Below are positions 49,738 through 58,815 of a DNA stretch of 64,000 bases, in pieces. Positions within the stretch are counted from its first letter, which is position 1, and every line of letters starts with the position of its first letter. Under the pieces are notes generated by a model. That model was not told the DNA's origin and did no database searches. It saw only the letters and a program-made list of their open reading frames with translations. This DNA is from Ditibartonella choladocola (GTDB lineage Bacteria > Pseudomonadota > Alphaproteobacteria > Rhizobiales > Rhizobiaceae). The position numbers and the translations under genes were made by a program. The stretch lies in assembly GCF_002007565.1 (NCBI RefSeq), contig NZ_CP015625.1, forward strand, positions 2,803,501-2,867,500, in the 5' to 3' direction.

Positions 49738-49800
49738 AAAAAACCCGCCTGGGTGCGCAGTTCAATGACGAATCATTGTCCGAGGCGTGGCGGGTCTTAT
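49738..49800 (-). ncRNA. abiF-associated RNA (candidate RNA antitoxin)
   Basis: On the minus strand ACCCGCC (49795-49789) pairs with GGCGGGT (49749-49743), enclosing a six-pair hairpin CAATGA-TTCG-TCATTG (49778-49763). The 3' arm runs straight into six T residues, so the element carries its own terminator. It lies upstream of abiF on the same strand. Position and shape fit the abiF RNA motif I know from comparative genomics; the match is from memory, not computed. A weak TATATA box (49807-49812) with TTGATT further up would start transcription near 49800. Confidence 0.75.
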
Positions 49801-50333
49801 TAAGGATATATATGGATTATTGCCTAACAAAAATCAATACGAAACTGTGGATATTTAATGTTCCTTTGTGCATAACGATGTTTTTATGAATTTTATCGCT
49901 TGACTCTTTAATAAATAGTATTGAGCGAAATTTCATCTAAGGTTGTCATTATCATTCTATAAAATATAGATTTTTCATTGTGATAACACAAAATACATAA
50001 TTCTTTTTGCGATCACACACCTGCGCCGCTTCCAATTTCAGATATGAACTTCACGTCTGCATTGAATCAATGGAAAGGGTGATTCTGTTTGTCCGCTTTT
50101 TGTATGGCGTTCATTCAGTATCGCAGTGGTACTTTTCCAATATGCCACCCCATACAGATGGCGTAGGCAACAGAATGATGCACAAAGAAAATTCAAAGAC
50201 AACATAGACGGAGCCGCAGTCGCCTGGATAGCCATTTCTCGTATTGCTTTCTGTTTATAATCGCGACAACTGGTCAAACAAAATGGCTTATTTTAATTCA
50301 TTTGGTTCCGAATTGGTTTGGCGTGATTTTACA
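49801..50333. other. Non-coding right flank of the island
   Basis: About 530 AT-rich bases between the abiF RNA and the tRNA-Gly terminator. A frame on the plus strand near 50090-50260 (ending RIAFCL) has a protein-like feel but no start, ribosome site or family I recognise; it may be the tail of a decayed gene. Confidence 0.4.
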
Positions 50334-50359
50334 TAAACAAAAAGCGCCTTACGGCGCTT
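50334..50359 (-). terminator. Terminator of tRNA-Gly
   Basis: AAGCGCC / GGCGCTT stem (50342-50348, 50353-50359) with a TTAC loop, followed on the minus strand by a T-run, 30 bases after the tRNA. Confidence 0.85.
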
Positions 50360-50388
50360 GTCTAATTCTTGATTCTCTCAAGATTTAT

Positions 50389-50463
50389 TGGAGCGGGCGA
50401 TGGGATTCGAACCCACGACCCCAACCTTGGCAAGGTTGTGCTCTACCCCTGAGCTACACCCGC
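50389..50463 (-). tRNA. tRNA-Gly (anticodon GCC), CCA encoded
   Basis: Minus-strand cloverleaf: acceptor GCGGGTG/CGCCCGC, D-arm AGCTCAGGGGTAGAGC, and anticodon arm AACCTTGCCAAGGTT with GCC at the centre. The T-arm has the GGTTCGAATCC core, followed by T and an encoded CCA. It is a common integration site class and marks the right border of the defence region. Confidence 0.97.
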
Positions 50464-50644
50464 TCACAAACCGGAAGCGCTTCGCTTCGGTCGTGCCTAT
50501 ATGACCCAACCTTGCGACGATTGCAACATAAAAAATAAAATTCTTTCAATATTCGTTTTTCATGCTTTAAAAATCGTTGAAAATATTGATTTCCGGCCAT
50601 GGCTCCAATAAAGCTTTTAAGAGGTTTTAGAGGGAGAAGTGATT

Positions 50645-51604
50645 ATGCGTCGTTTGGTTCTGGCAGCCGCAGCTATTCTGGCATTGGGAAATTTTTCATT
50701 CGCAGCCGATAAAGTGAAAGTCGATATTACGCAGATTGTTGCCCATCCGGCTTTGGATGCCGTGCGCAAAGGCGTAGAGGATGTCCTCGCACAACAGGGC
50801 TACAAGAATGGGGAAAATCTTGTTCTCAACTTCCAGTCAGCACAGGGAAACATTTCCACAGCAACCCAGATTGCCCGCCAATTTGTTGGCGACAAGCCGG
50901 ATGTGATTGTGACCATTTCAACGCCGTCGGCACAAACCATGCTCGCAGCAACCAAGAATATACCGATTGTTTTTGCGGCTGTTTCAGACCCCGTTGAAGC
51001 AAAGCTCGTACCGGATATGAAAAACCCCGGTGGAAACGTCACCGGCATATGCGACCGCTCGCCGGTTGAAGAACATATAAAACTCTTGAAAGAAATCAAA
51101 CCCGATTTAAAAAAACTCGGCTACCTTTATAATGCTGCCGAGGCCAATTCGGTTTCGACCCTGAATGTTTTGAAAAAGCTCGCAGAAGAAGACGGCATAG
51201 AGGTTATCCCCTCGGCTGCACCGAAATCATCCGACGTGCAGGCAGCAACCCGCGCCCTTATCGGCAAAGTCGATATGATTTATGTACCGACAGACAATAC
51301 AATTATCTCGGTGCTTGAAGGGGCAACAAAAGTAGCAGCCGAATCAAAAACACCGCTTTTTACGGCTGATCCGAGTTCGATTGGACGTGGCGCCTTTGCA
51401 GCCCAGGGAATCGATTATTATGATTCGGGGCTTGAGGCGGGTAAACTCGTTGGCCGCATTTTAAAAGGTGAAAAGCCCGCAGACATCGCTGTTGTCATAC
51501 CGGACGGAAAAAATGTGGCGATTGACCTTCAAGCTGCAGAAAAAATGGGGGTTGTGATTCCCCAACCGGTACTTGATCGGGCTGCAAAAATTATCAACAA
51601 ATAA
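50645..51604 (+). CDS. ABC transporter substrate-binding protein (TrpX-like)
   Basis: 319 residues from the ATG at 50645, eight bases after GGAG. It has a signal peptide (RRLVLAAAAILALGNFSFAA), then the ABC_sub_bind family pattern ITQIVAHPALDAVRKGVEDVLAQQG, TISTPSAQTML, PIVFAAVSDPVEAKLV and VYVPTDNTIISVLEG. It resembles TrpX of the tryptophan/tyrosine-type importers, but the ligand cannot be deduced. It is first of a three-gene importer with the permease 59 bases on. Confidence 0.9.
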   Translation: MRRLVLAAAAILALGNFSFAADKVKVDITQIVAHPALDAVRKGVEDVLAQQGYKNGENLVLNFQSAQGNISTATQIARQFVGDKPDVIVTISTPSAQTMLAATKNIPIVFAAVSDPVEAKLVPDMKNPGGNVTGICDRSPVEEHIKLLKEIKPDLKKLGYLYNAAEANSVSTLNVLKKLAEEDGIEVIPSAAPKSSDVQAATRALIGKVDMIYVPTDNTIISVLEGATKVAAESKTPLFTADPSSIGRGAFAAQGIDYYDSGLEAGKLVGRILKGEKPADIAVVIPDGKNVAIDLQAAEKMGVVIPQPVLDRAAKIINK

Positions 51605-51663
51605 GGTATCCTGACGGTGGAATTTTTCGATACTGACATAATTGCAAGCGGGGCAATTGCCTC

Positions 51664-52560
51664 ATGAGTATGTTTGCCTTTACCGGTGCTGTCGAGCTCG
51701 GGCTTGTTTATGCATTTGTCGCTATCGGAGTCTATTTATCGTTCCGGATTCTCGATTTTCCGGATTTGACGGTAGACGGTTCGTTTCTGTTAGGCTCGAC
51801 CGTCTGCGGTGTTATGATTCTATGCGGTTTTAATCCGTGGTTTGCCATGTTTTCGGCTTTGATTGCTGGAATGATTGCCGGACTTGTTACCGCACTTTTG
51901 AATTTGAAGTTCGGCATTCTGAACCTCCTTGCATCCATATTGACGATGTCGGCGCTCTACACCATCAATCTTCGCATTATGGGAATTATGGGGGTATCGA
52001 ATGTCAATCTGGGTTTGGCAGATACCGCGCTCACACCGTTTTATAATCTGTTCGGATTGCCGGATATGATTATCCGCCCGCTTTTTGTTGGCATACTTGT
52101 CATCATTGTTGCTTTTCTTGTCTGGCGTTTTCTGGAAAGTGAAGTCGGCCTTGCCATGCGGGCAACCGGAACGAATCAGCGTATGGCGAAAGCTCAAGGA
52201 ATCAAAACCGCACTTCTCATCTATGCCGGTATGGGATTATCCAACGCTCTGGTTGCTCTTGGCGGGTCGCTTTATATCCAGACCGCTATCGCCACCGACA
52301 TAACGGGAGGTGCAGGAACCATTGTGTTCGGGCTTGCTGCCGTTATTATCGGCGAGACATTGTTTAGAACCCGAAATCTTTTACTGATTATTTTGAGCTG
52401 CATTGTCGGTTCCGTCCTTTATCGCGTTGCTGTGCAATTTGCATTTGAAGGCAGCAGCCTTGGCATTGATACATCGACAGACTTGCAGCTTATTACCGCT
52501 TTGATTGTGGTATTGACTCTTGTTTTGCCGCATTATCTGGGGGCAAAAAAGCATGATTGA
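51664..52560 (+). CDS. ABC transporter permease (TrpY-like, BPD_transp_2)
   Basis: 298 residues with eight to nine hydrophobic segments. The conserved loop RATGTNQRMAKAQGIKT (about 160-176) contacts the ATPase. SNALVALGGSLYIQ and GAGTIVFGLAAVIIGETL are typical of LivH/TrpY-type permeases. Its last bases overlap the ATPase gene start by eight. Confidence 0.9.
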   Translation: MSMFAFTGAVELGLVYAFVAIGVYLSFRILDFPDLTVDGSFLLGSTVCGVMILCGFNPWFAMFSALIAGMIAGLVTALLNLKFGILNLLASILTMSALYTINLRIMGIMGVSNVNLGLADTALTPFYNLFGLPDMIIRPLFVGILVIIVAFLVWRFLESEVGLAMRATGTNQRMAKAQGIKTALLIYAGMGLSNALVALGGSLYIQTAIATDITGGAGTIVFGLAAVIIGETLFRTRNLLLIILSCIVGSVLYRVAVQFAFEGSSLGIDTSTDLQLITALIVVLTLVLPHYLGAKKHD

Positions 52561-53347
52561 ACTGCAACATATCGGCGTAACATTCAAAGCCGGAACGCCC
52601 TTGGAAAAACAGGCGCTTATCGATCTCAACCTAAAAATCGAGCGTGGCAGCTTTGTAACTATTATCGGCTCGAATGGTGCTGGCAAATCGACCATGCTTG
52701 GGGTTCTAGCCGGAGATATTTTGCCCAATGAAGGCAAAGTCATTATCAACAATATTGATGTTTCAAGAAAATCGACAGCCGAACGGGCAGGCATGATCGC
52801 ACGGGTTTTTCAGGATCCGCTAGCGGGCAGCTGCGGGTCACTCACTATTGAAGAAAATCTTGCCCTTGCCGCCCGTCGCGGGAAAAGGCGGGGGTTGCGT
52901 TCGGCTTTGACAAAAGAAAACCGCGAAATATTCCGCGCCCGAATCGCCGCTCTCGGTCTTGGCCTTGAAGACCGCATCCAGAACCGGATGGACAGTCTTT
53001 CGGGCGGGCAACGTCAGGCTTTGGCGTTAATTATGGCCACCTTGTCGGATGCCGATGTTTTGTTGCTTGACGAACACACAGCCGCACTTGATCCGGGAAT
53101 GGCCGAATTTGTCATGAAGCTTACAGAAAAAGTTATCAAGGAAAATAATCTGACCACTTTGATGGTTACCCATTCTATGCGGCAGGCACTTGATTATGGT
53201 GATCGTACCTTTATGCTGCATGGTGGAAAGGTGATACTTGATGTGCACGAAGAAGAACGCAAAGGTCTTGATGTGAGCGACCTTGTCGGCATGTTCCAGA
53301 AGGTCAGGGGTGAAGCGCTCGACGATGACAAGCTGCTGATGGATTAA
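52553..53347 (+). CDS. ABC transporter ATP-binding protein (TrpZ-like)
   Basis: 264 residues from the ATG at 52553 overlapping the permease stop (GGGGG upstream); the frame extends to 52520 but that start lies deep in the permease. Walker A is GSNGAGKST, Q-loop ARVFQDPLAGSCGSL, signature LSGGQRQALALIMATLSD, Walker B VLLLDEHTAALDP, and switch His VTHSMRQAL. HTAAL is typical of this importer group. It completes the three-part importer. Confidence 0.92.
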   Translation: MIELQHIGVTFKAGTPLEKQALIDLNLKIERGSFVTIIGSNGAGKSTMLGVLAGDILPNEGKVIINNIDVSRKSTAERAGMIARVFQDPLAGSCGSLTIEENLALAARRGKRRGLRSALTKENREIFRARIAALGLGLEDRIQNRMDSLSGGQRQALALIMATLSDADVLLLDEHTAALDPGMAEFVMKLTEKVIKENNLTTLMVTHSMRQALDYGDRTFMLHGGKVILDVHEEERKGLDVSDLVGMFQKVRGEALDDDKLLMD

Positions 53348-53348
53348 C

Positions 53349-54386
53349 ATGGCGCAGAAAAAAGCTCATGAGGTTGACGGTTTCCTTTCACGTTTACAAG
53401 CGCAATACCCCATTGTTCTCATTTACGGTCCCGATAAGGGGCTTGTTTCCGAACGGGCGTCGAAATTTGCCAAGCTCACCGGCGTCAAACTTGATGACCC
53501 GTTTTCCAATATCCGGCTTGAAGCGGCCGATCTTGAACGCGACCCTACGCGCCTTCTTGACGAAGCCCATACGGTTTCGCTGTTTGGCGGAAAGCGGCTC
53601 ATCTCGATAAAAAACGCCGGCAATGGACGAAATCTCACCGAAGTCATCAAAAAACTTGCAAAAACCGGCCTTGAAAATGTTTATCTGATGATAGAAGCCG
53701 GAGACCTTAAAAAAGGTGCCGGTTTGCGCTCGGCTGTGGAAACGGCAGCGTCAGCCATGGCGCTTCCCTGTTATGCCGATGATGCACGCTCGCTTGAAGG
53801 GCTGATCGACGAGGTTCTTGGTGAATATCACCTTGCTATTTCGCTTGAAGCAAGAAAATGGCTCAAAGAAAGTCTGGGGGGTGACCGGCTTATCTCGCGC
53901 AGTGAATTGGACAAGCTTTGCCTTTACGCAATGGGTAAAGACGAGATTACACTTGATGATGTAAAAGCTGCCGTCAGCGATGTAAGCGGCCTCACTTATG
54001 ATGAAATGATTGATGCTGTGCTCATTGGTGATCTCGTCGGCTTCAACAACCGTTTCGACCGTCAGGTTGCAACCGGTAACGCACTTTTTTTGATATTAAG
54101 CGCAGCCGAGAGACAATTCCAGCAATTGCAACTTTTGCGCCAGCAAGTGGAAGTCGAGGGAAAGACGCCCTCCTCGGCCATTGCTTCGGCGCGTCCGCCT
54201 ATTTTCTTTCGCCGACAAAAGATCATGGAACAGGCACTCACCCGCTGGACATTGCAGCGGATTGCGGAAGCCATGGAACGGCTACAAAAAGCTGTTCTTG
54301 AAAGCAGGCAAAATGCGGCTCTTGCCGAACCGGTTATCCGGCAGGCACTTCTGGCGCTTGCTGTTCAATCAAAGCGCCAGAACTAG
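53349..54386 (+). CDS. holA: DNA polymerase III delta subunit
   Basis: 345 residues: VLIYGPDKGLVSERASKFA at the N-terminus (degenerate P-loop of the clamp-loader wrench), EAADLERDPTRLLDEAHTVSLFGGKRLI, and a C-terminal collar domain with ALTRWTLQRIAEAMERLQKAVLESR. It opens the beta clamp in the clamp loader. It starts one base after the ATPase stop, though the functions are unrelated. In relatives holA follows lptE, which is not seen here. Confidence 0.94.
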   Translation: MAQKKAHEVDGFLSRLQAQYPIVLIYGPDKGLVSERASKFAKLTGVKLDDPFSNIRLEAADLERDPTRLLDEAHTVSLFGGKRLISIKNAGNGRNLTEVIKKLAKTGLENVYLMIEAGDLKKGAGLRSAVETAASAMALPCYADDARSLEGLIDEVLGEYHLAISLEARKWLKESLGGDRLISRSELDKLCLYAMGKDEITLDDVKAAVSDVSGLTYDEMIDAVLIGDLVGFNNRFDRQVATGNALFLILSAAERQFQQLQLLRQQVEVEGKTPSSAIASARPPIFFRRQKIMEQALTRWTLQRIAEAMERLQKAVLESRQNAALAEPVIRQALLALAVQSKRQN

Positions 54387-54408
54387 ATTCCGGTTTTAAA
54401 CAAAAGCT

Positions 54409-55257
54409 CTAACTGCGCTTGACGTGTTCGATATAAAGTTCGCGTAAGCGCATTGTTACTTTTCCGGGCTTACCATCGCCAATTTTACGCCCGTCAACAC
54501 TCAAAACAGGAGCGGCAAAATTGGTTGTCGAGGTAATCAGCGCTTCACTGGCGGCATAGGTTTCTTCCAATGTAAAGAGCCGTTCTTCGACATTAATGCC
54601 GTTTTTGCGCGCAAGTTCGAGAATCGTACCGCGGGTAATACCGGGCAAAATGGAGTGATCCAACTGACGGGTGACAAGTGTTCCCTGACGATCGACAATG
54701 AAGAAATTGGACGAGGTTGCTTCGGTCAGATAGCCATCTTCGACATAAACAGCATCATCAACACCCTCGGCATGGGCGTGGGTCTTGGTCAATGACGAAT
54801 AAAGAAGCTGCGTTGTCTTGATGTCGCGGCGGCACCAGCGACCTTCTTTCACCGATATCATTTTCAACTGCGGCATTTTATCGAGATTTTTGACAATGCC
54901 TGTCTGGGTGAACATGAAAAGGCAGGGCTTCAATTCGCTATTGTCATAAACAAAATTACGATCACCGGCGCCACGCGAAACCTGAAGATAGACAGTGCCG
55001 TTTTCAAGACCGTTTCGCTTGATAAGCTCGCGATGAATATCGAGAAATTCGTCTCTATCCACGTTGAATTCTATCTCCAGCGCTTTCAGAGAATTTTTAA
55101 GCCTTTTGATATGTCCGTCAAAGTCGAGAAACTTTCCGTCAAGAAAAGAGGTGACTTCATAAACGGAATCGGCAAACATGACAGACCTGTCAAAAATCGA
55201 AATCCGGGCATTTGTTTCATCAAACCAATCGCCGTTGACATAAACGGTGCGTGTCAT
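54409..55257 (-). CDS. D-amino-acid aminotransferase (class IV PLP enzyme)
   Basis: 282 residues of fold type IV. ARISIFDRSVMFADSVYEV contains the substrate-carboxylate Arg/Tyr region. The PLP lysine is in RRDIKTTQLL (about residue 147), followed by YLTEATSSNFFIV and HSILPGITRGTILELA. The FADSVYEV start favours D-alanine aminotransferase over BCAT. It could provide D-Ala or D-Glu for peptidoglycan. It is convergent with holA, 22 bases apart. Confidence 0.88.
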   Translation of the reverse strand: MTRTVYVNGDWFDETNARISIFDRSVMFADSVYEVTSFLDGKFLDFDGHIKRLKNSLKALEIEFNVDRDEFLDIHRELIKRNGLENGTVYLQVSRGAGDRNFVYDNSELKPCLFMFTQTGIVKNLDKMPQLKMISVKEGRWCRRDIKTTQLLYSSLTKTHAHAEGVDDAVYVEDGYLTEATSSNFFIVDRQGTLVTRQLDHSILPGITRGTILELARKNGINVEERLFTLEETYAASEALITSTTNFAAPVLSVDGRKIGDGKPGKVTMRLRELYIEHVKRS

Positions 55258-55495
55258 CGTATTTTAACCTCTTCAACATCATTCACCAGTGGAAAAGATT
55301 TATCCTGCCGGAGAGAATCCGGCTATTCCGGTTTTAGAAAACAGAAGTCTTCCATTCTTTCCGGACGATCATTTTCCACGTTTAAAAATCACTATGGAAT
55401 TTTGGCTGAACTTAAGGCAGATTTGACAGAGCAGCAATAGCCGAGATGTCGCGGCCAATCATTTCATGCCGCTTTTTTCATGAGGAAAATATCCG

Positions 55496-56440
55496 ATGGC
55501 AGAACCGATCGCTTTTGTCAGCCGTAGTGCACAAACCGAAAGGGATAACTGGTTAAAAGTTCTTTCCGAAAATTTGGGCGACGAAAAGATTATAGATTTC
55601 AACGATTTGAAACCGGACGATTATGGCGCAATCGAACTTGCCATTGTTGCAAACCCCGATCCCGACCAATTGAAAAAACTCAAAAATCTGAAATGGATAC
55701 AAAGCCTGTGGGCAGGTGTCGAACGGATGGTGAAGGAATTACCCGAAAACGCGCCACCGATTGTCCGGCTTATTGATCCCGCTTTGACCGAAGCCATGGC
55801 CGAAGCTGTTCTTGCGTGGACGCTTTATTTAACCCGCGATATGCCGCGCTATCATCGCCAACAACAAAAACGGCTCTGGCAACCACATAGCTATAAGCCC
55901 GCCTCACAATGGAAAATCGGCCTTCTTGGTTTAGGTCAATTGGGAAAAGCTGCGGCGAAATTGCTGACACTTACCGGATTTCAGGTAAACGGCTGGTCAA
56001 AGAGCCAAAAAACACTTGATAATGTCACATGTTCGAGTGGAAGCACCGGTTTTATGCGACTGATTGAAACAAGTGATATTGTCGTTCTGCTTATACCGCT
56101 CACCAATGAAACAACAGGGCTTCTCGGAAAAAACGAATTTGCCCATATGAAAAAGGGAGCAAGCCTTATCAATTTTTCCAGAGGGCCTGTTATTGATACA
56201 GATGCTCTTGTTGACGCTCTTAATAAACATGAGCTCGATCATGCGGTTCTTGACGTTTTCGATCAGGAACCTTTGCCGCCCGATTCGCCCTTATGGCAAA
56301 ATGAAAATATAACCGTGCTTCCCCATATTTCGGCTCCTACAAACAAAGAAAGTGCCGCAAAAATTGTGGCAAAAAATATAGCTCATTGGCGAAAAACCGG
56401 AAACTTGCCGCCCGTCGTCAACCGGATGCGCGGCTATTAA
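55496..56440 (+). CDS. ghrA: D-2-hydroxyacid dehydrogenase, GhrA-like
   Basis: 314 residues. The Rossmann motif is IGLLGLGQLGKAAAKLL (about 141-157), followed by LINFSRGPVIDTDALVDAL, the catalytic Arg/Glu region DVFDQEPLPPDSPLW, and the active-site His in VLPHISAPTN. It most resembles glyoxylate/hydroxypyruvate reductase A. The short N-terminal substrate domain carries IQSLWAGVERM. The ribosome site GAGGAAAA precedes ATG. A single-gene unit. Confidence 0.9.
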   Translation: MAEPIAFVSRSAQTERDNWLKVLSENLGDEKIIDFNDLKPDDYGAIELAIVANPDPDQLKKLKNLKWIQSLWAGVERMVKELPENAPPIVRLIDPALTEAMAEAVLAWTLYLTRDMPRYHRQQQKRLWQPHSYKPASQWKIGLLGLGQLGKAAAKLLTLTGFQVNGWSKSQKTLDNVTCSSGSTGFMRLIETSDIVVLLIPLTNETTGLLGKNEFAHMKKGASLINFSRGPVIDTDALVDALNKHELDHAVLDVFDQEPLPPDSPLWQNENITVLPHISAPTNKESAAKIVAKNIAHWRKTGNLPPVVNRMRGY

Positions 56441-56534
56441 TCGGCCACTCAAATAGTTGTTCGATAAAACACCATAAAACCCACCAAAACCGGCTTTAGA
56501 AAAATTGGTGCGGAAACCTTGCTTTCGTCATGAA

Positions 56535-56559
56535 CGTTATATAGTTAATCTATATAACA
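56535..56559 (+). promoter_or_regulatory. ModE operator
   Basis: CGTTATATA, seven bases, TATATAACA: nearly perfect match to the ModE palindrome (CGTTATATA-N6-8-TATATAACG), 13 bases before the modE start. Binding of molybdate-loaded ModE here would repress the whole modEABC operon. Confidence 0.9.
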
Positions 56560-56572
56560 GAATGGTGTATCT

Positions 56573-57364
56573 ATGTCGGTCAAAGCAACCTTATCTTTCA
56601 CAGAAGATCATATCGGCTCGGTCGGTCGGGAGCGTATCAAGCTTCTTGAGGCTGTCGGCCGTGAAGGTTCGATTTCTGCCGCCGCCCGTTCTGTCGGGCT
56701 TAGTTACAAAGCGGCATGGGATGGCATTAGCGCCATGCAAAACCTCGTTGCAAAACCGCTCTTGAAAAAGAACATCGGCGGGAAAAATGGTGGTGGTGCT
56801 ACCCTGACACCGGAAGCGCTAAAACTCATCGAAACTTTTCACCATCTTGAAACCGGACTTGCCACAATGATGAAGCAAGCCTCCGATAATCTGTCGGAAA
56901 TAGGTCTGAGTTCGACAGGGCTTTTACAAGGTTTCATGATGAGAACCTCGGCGCGCAATGTTTTATCAGGCCACATTTTATCCATCAAAAGTGCACCGCC
57001 AGCCGCATTTGTAACCATCGGTATTTCCCGAAAAATCGAAATCAAAGCCGAAATTACCGAAAAAAGTGTCGAACGGCTCGGACTTGTCAATGGGCGGCAG
57101 GTTGCAGCTCTTATCAAAGCACCCTTTGTGAGGGTCGTACCTTTTGAAGACAAGGAAGATTTTTCTGAACAAAACCGGATTCCGGGAATTTTAGAGTCGA
57201 TAACGATTGGCAAAAAAAGTGTCGAGCTTAACGTTGAAATTGGTGAAGACAAAACATTAATTGCAACAACCCGACCGGACGACCCCGCACTTAAAGGACT
57301 TACGGCCAATCAACCTGTTCTTGCGCTTATCAAGGCTGAAAACATCATTATTGCAACATGTTAG
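56573..57364 (+). CDS. modE: Molybdate-responsive transcription regulator ModE
   Basis: 263 residues. The LysR-like winged helix (IKLLEAVGREGSISAAARSVGLSYKAAWDGI) covers about 22-90, followed by two Mop/TOBE molybdate-binding domains (SARNVLSGHILSIKSAPPAAFV near 123-144, and the second near 200). It senses molybdate and represses transport genes. It is first of modE-modA-modB-modC, with an operator directly in front, so it is autoregulated. Confidence 0.95.
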   Translation: MSVKATLSFTEDHIGSVGRERIKLLEAVGREGSISAAARSVGLSYKAAWDGISAMQNLVAKPLLKKNIGGKNGGGATLTPEALKLIETFHHLETGLATMMKQASDNLSEIGLSSTGLLQGFMMRTSARNVLSGHILSIKSAPPAAFVTIGISRKIEIKAEITEKSVERLGLVNGRQVAALIKAPFVRVVPFEDKEDFSEQNRIPGILESITIGKKSVELNVEIGEDKTLIATTRPDDPALKGLTANQPVLALIKAENIIIATC

Positions 57365-57373
57365 GAGAAGGCA

Positions 57374-58123
57374 ATGAAATCCAAACTCGCTTTATCGATA
57401 GGTCTGTTGCTGGCAAGTGTAACCTTTGCCCATGCCGGTGAAACCGTTGTTGCGGTGGCTGCCAATTTTACCGAACCCGTCAAGGAAATTGCCGAACAAT
57501 TCAAAGAAAAGACCGGACACACGGCAACACTTTCATTCGGTGCCACCGGTAATTTCTATACACAGATAAAGAATGGTGCTCCTTTCGAGGTATTTCTTGC
57601 AGCCGATACCGAAAGGCCGACCAAGGCCGTTGAAGAAGGCTATGGTGTCAAAGGAACAGAATTTACCTATGCAATCGGCACATTGGTGCTGTGGAGTGCA
57701 AAAGATGACCTTGTAAAGGGTCCTGAAACTTTGACGGATAGCAAAATCACCCACATTTCCTTCTGCAATCCTGATGCTGCCCCTTATGGCAAGGCGGCTG
57801 TCGAAACCATGGATGCGCTCAAAGTTCACGACAAAATCAAGGACAAACTTGTCGAAGGACAAAACATTTCGCAAGCCTACCAGTTTGTCAAAACCGGAAA
57901 TGCCGAAATCGGCTTTGTCGCTCTTTCGCAGATTATCAATGAAAAAGGCGGCTCGAAATGGGTTGTTCCTCAAACCGACTATAACCCGATCCGTCAGGAT
58001 GCCGTGCTTTTGAAAACCGGTGAAAATAACGAAGCGGCAAAGGCTTTTGTAAGCTTCCTCAAAGGTCCGGAAGCAGCAACCATTATCAAAAAATATGGCT
58101 ACGCCCTGCCGGAAACAAAGTAG
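57374..58123 (+). CDS. modA: Molybdate ABC transporter periplasmic binding protein
   Basis: 249 residues with a signal peptide ([17 protein letters not shown]). The ModA pattern follows: [50 protein letters not shown], and [19 protein letters not shown]. It binds molybdate or tungstate. AGGAG precedes the ATG, and the gene is nine bases behind modE. Confidence 0.96.
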   Translation: MKSKLALSIGLLLASVTFAHAGETVVAVAANFTEPVKEIAEQFKEKTGHTATLSFGATGNFYTQIKNGAPFEVFLAADTERPTKAVEEGYGVKGTEFTYAIGTLVLWSAKDDLVKGPETLTDSKITHISFCNPDAAPYGKAAVETMDALKVHDKIKDKLVEGQNISQAYQFVKTGNAEIGFVALSQIINEKGGSKWVVPQTDYNPIRQDAVLLKTGENNEAAKAFVSFLKGPEAATIIKKYGYALPETK

Positions 58124-58128
58124 CAAGC

Positions 58129-58815
58129 ATGATGCTTCTTTCCAATGAGACATGGACCGCGATCAAGCTTACGGCCGAATTGGCGACGGTAACCACATTT
58201 TTTCTGATGGCTATCGGAACGCCGATTGCTTTGTGGCTGTCGCGATCCAAAACTTATGGAAAAGAAATCGTCGCGTCCATTATCTCCATACCTTTGGTTT
58301 TGCCGCCAACAGTTCTGGGCTTTTATCTTCTGGTATTTCTGGGGCCTAATGGACCGGGTGGCTTTATTGCACCATGGTTCGGCATGGATAAATTTGCCTT
58401 CACTTTTGAAGGGCTGGTCATCGGCTCGGTCATTTATTCCATGCCTTTTGTTGTTCAACCCATCCGCAATTCATTCGAGGCTATGGGAAAGCGGCCGATG
58501 GAAGTCGCAGCAACGTTGCGTGCGTCGCCATGGAAAGCATTCTGGAAAGTAGCGCTTCCGATTGCTAGCCCCGGTTTTATGACTGCCGCTGTTTTGGGTT
58601 TTGCCCATACAGTGGGCGAATTCGGTGTTGTGCAGATGATTGGTGGAAACCTTCCCGGCAAGACGGCCGTGATCTCGACCACTATTATGAGCTATGTCGA
58701 AGCCGGTCAGATGCATGAAGCCAATGTTCTATCAATCATTATGGTTATCTTTTCATTCTGCATCATTCTTACTGTTTCACTCTTGCAAAAATTCATGCAG
58801 GCGCGAACATTATGA
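58129..58815 (+). CDS. modB: Molybdate ABC transporter permease
   Basis: 228 residues, five membrane helices. The coupling loop [25 protein letters not shown] (EAA-type) is at about 125-150, and [17 protein letters not shown] is the ModB signature. It starts five bases after modA and overlaps modC by four. Confidence 0.96.
   Translation: MMLLSNETWTAIKLTAELATVTTFFLMAIGTPIALWLSRSKTYGKEIVASIISIPLVLPPTVLGFYLLVFLGPNGPGGFIAPWFGMDKFAFTFEGLVIGSVIYSMPFVVQPIRNSFEAMGKRPMEVAATLRASPWKAFWKVALPIASPGFMTAAVLGFAHTVGEFGVVQMIGGNLPGKTAVISTTIMSYVEAGQMHEANVLSIIMVIFSFCIILTVSLLQKFMQARTL

Noticed and set aside
50060-50265. Possible transposase or protein tail on the plus strand ending RIAFCL
   Set aside because: No start, no ribosome site and no recognisable family; kept only as a remark in the non-coding entry.
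50389-50463. Duplicate of the tRNA-Gly 3' end as an attachment site of the island
   Set aside because: I searched the left border by eye (39071-39531) and found no matching stretch of the tRNA 3' end.
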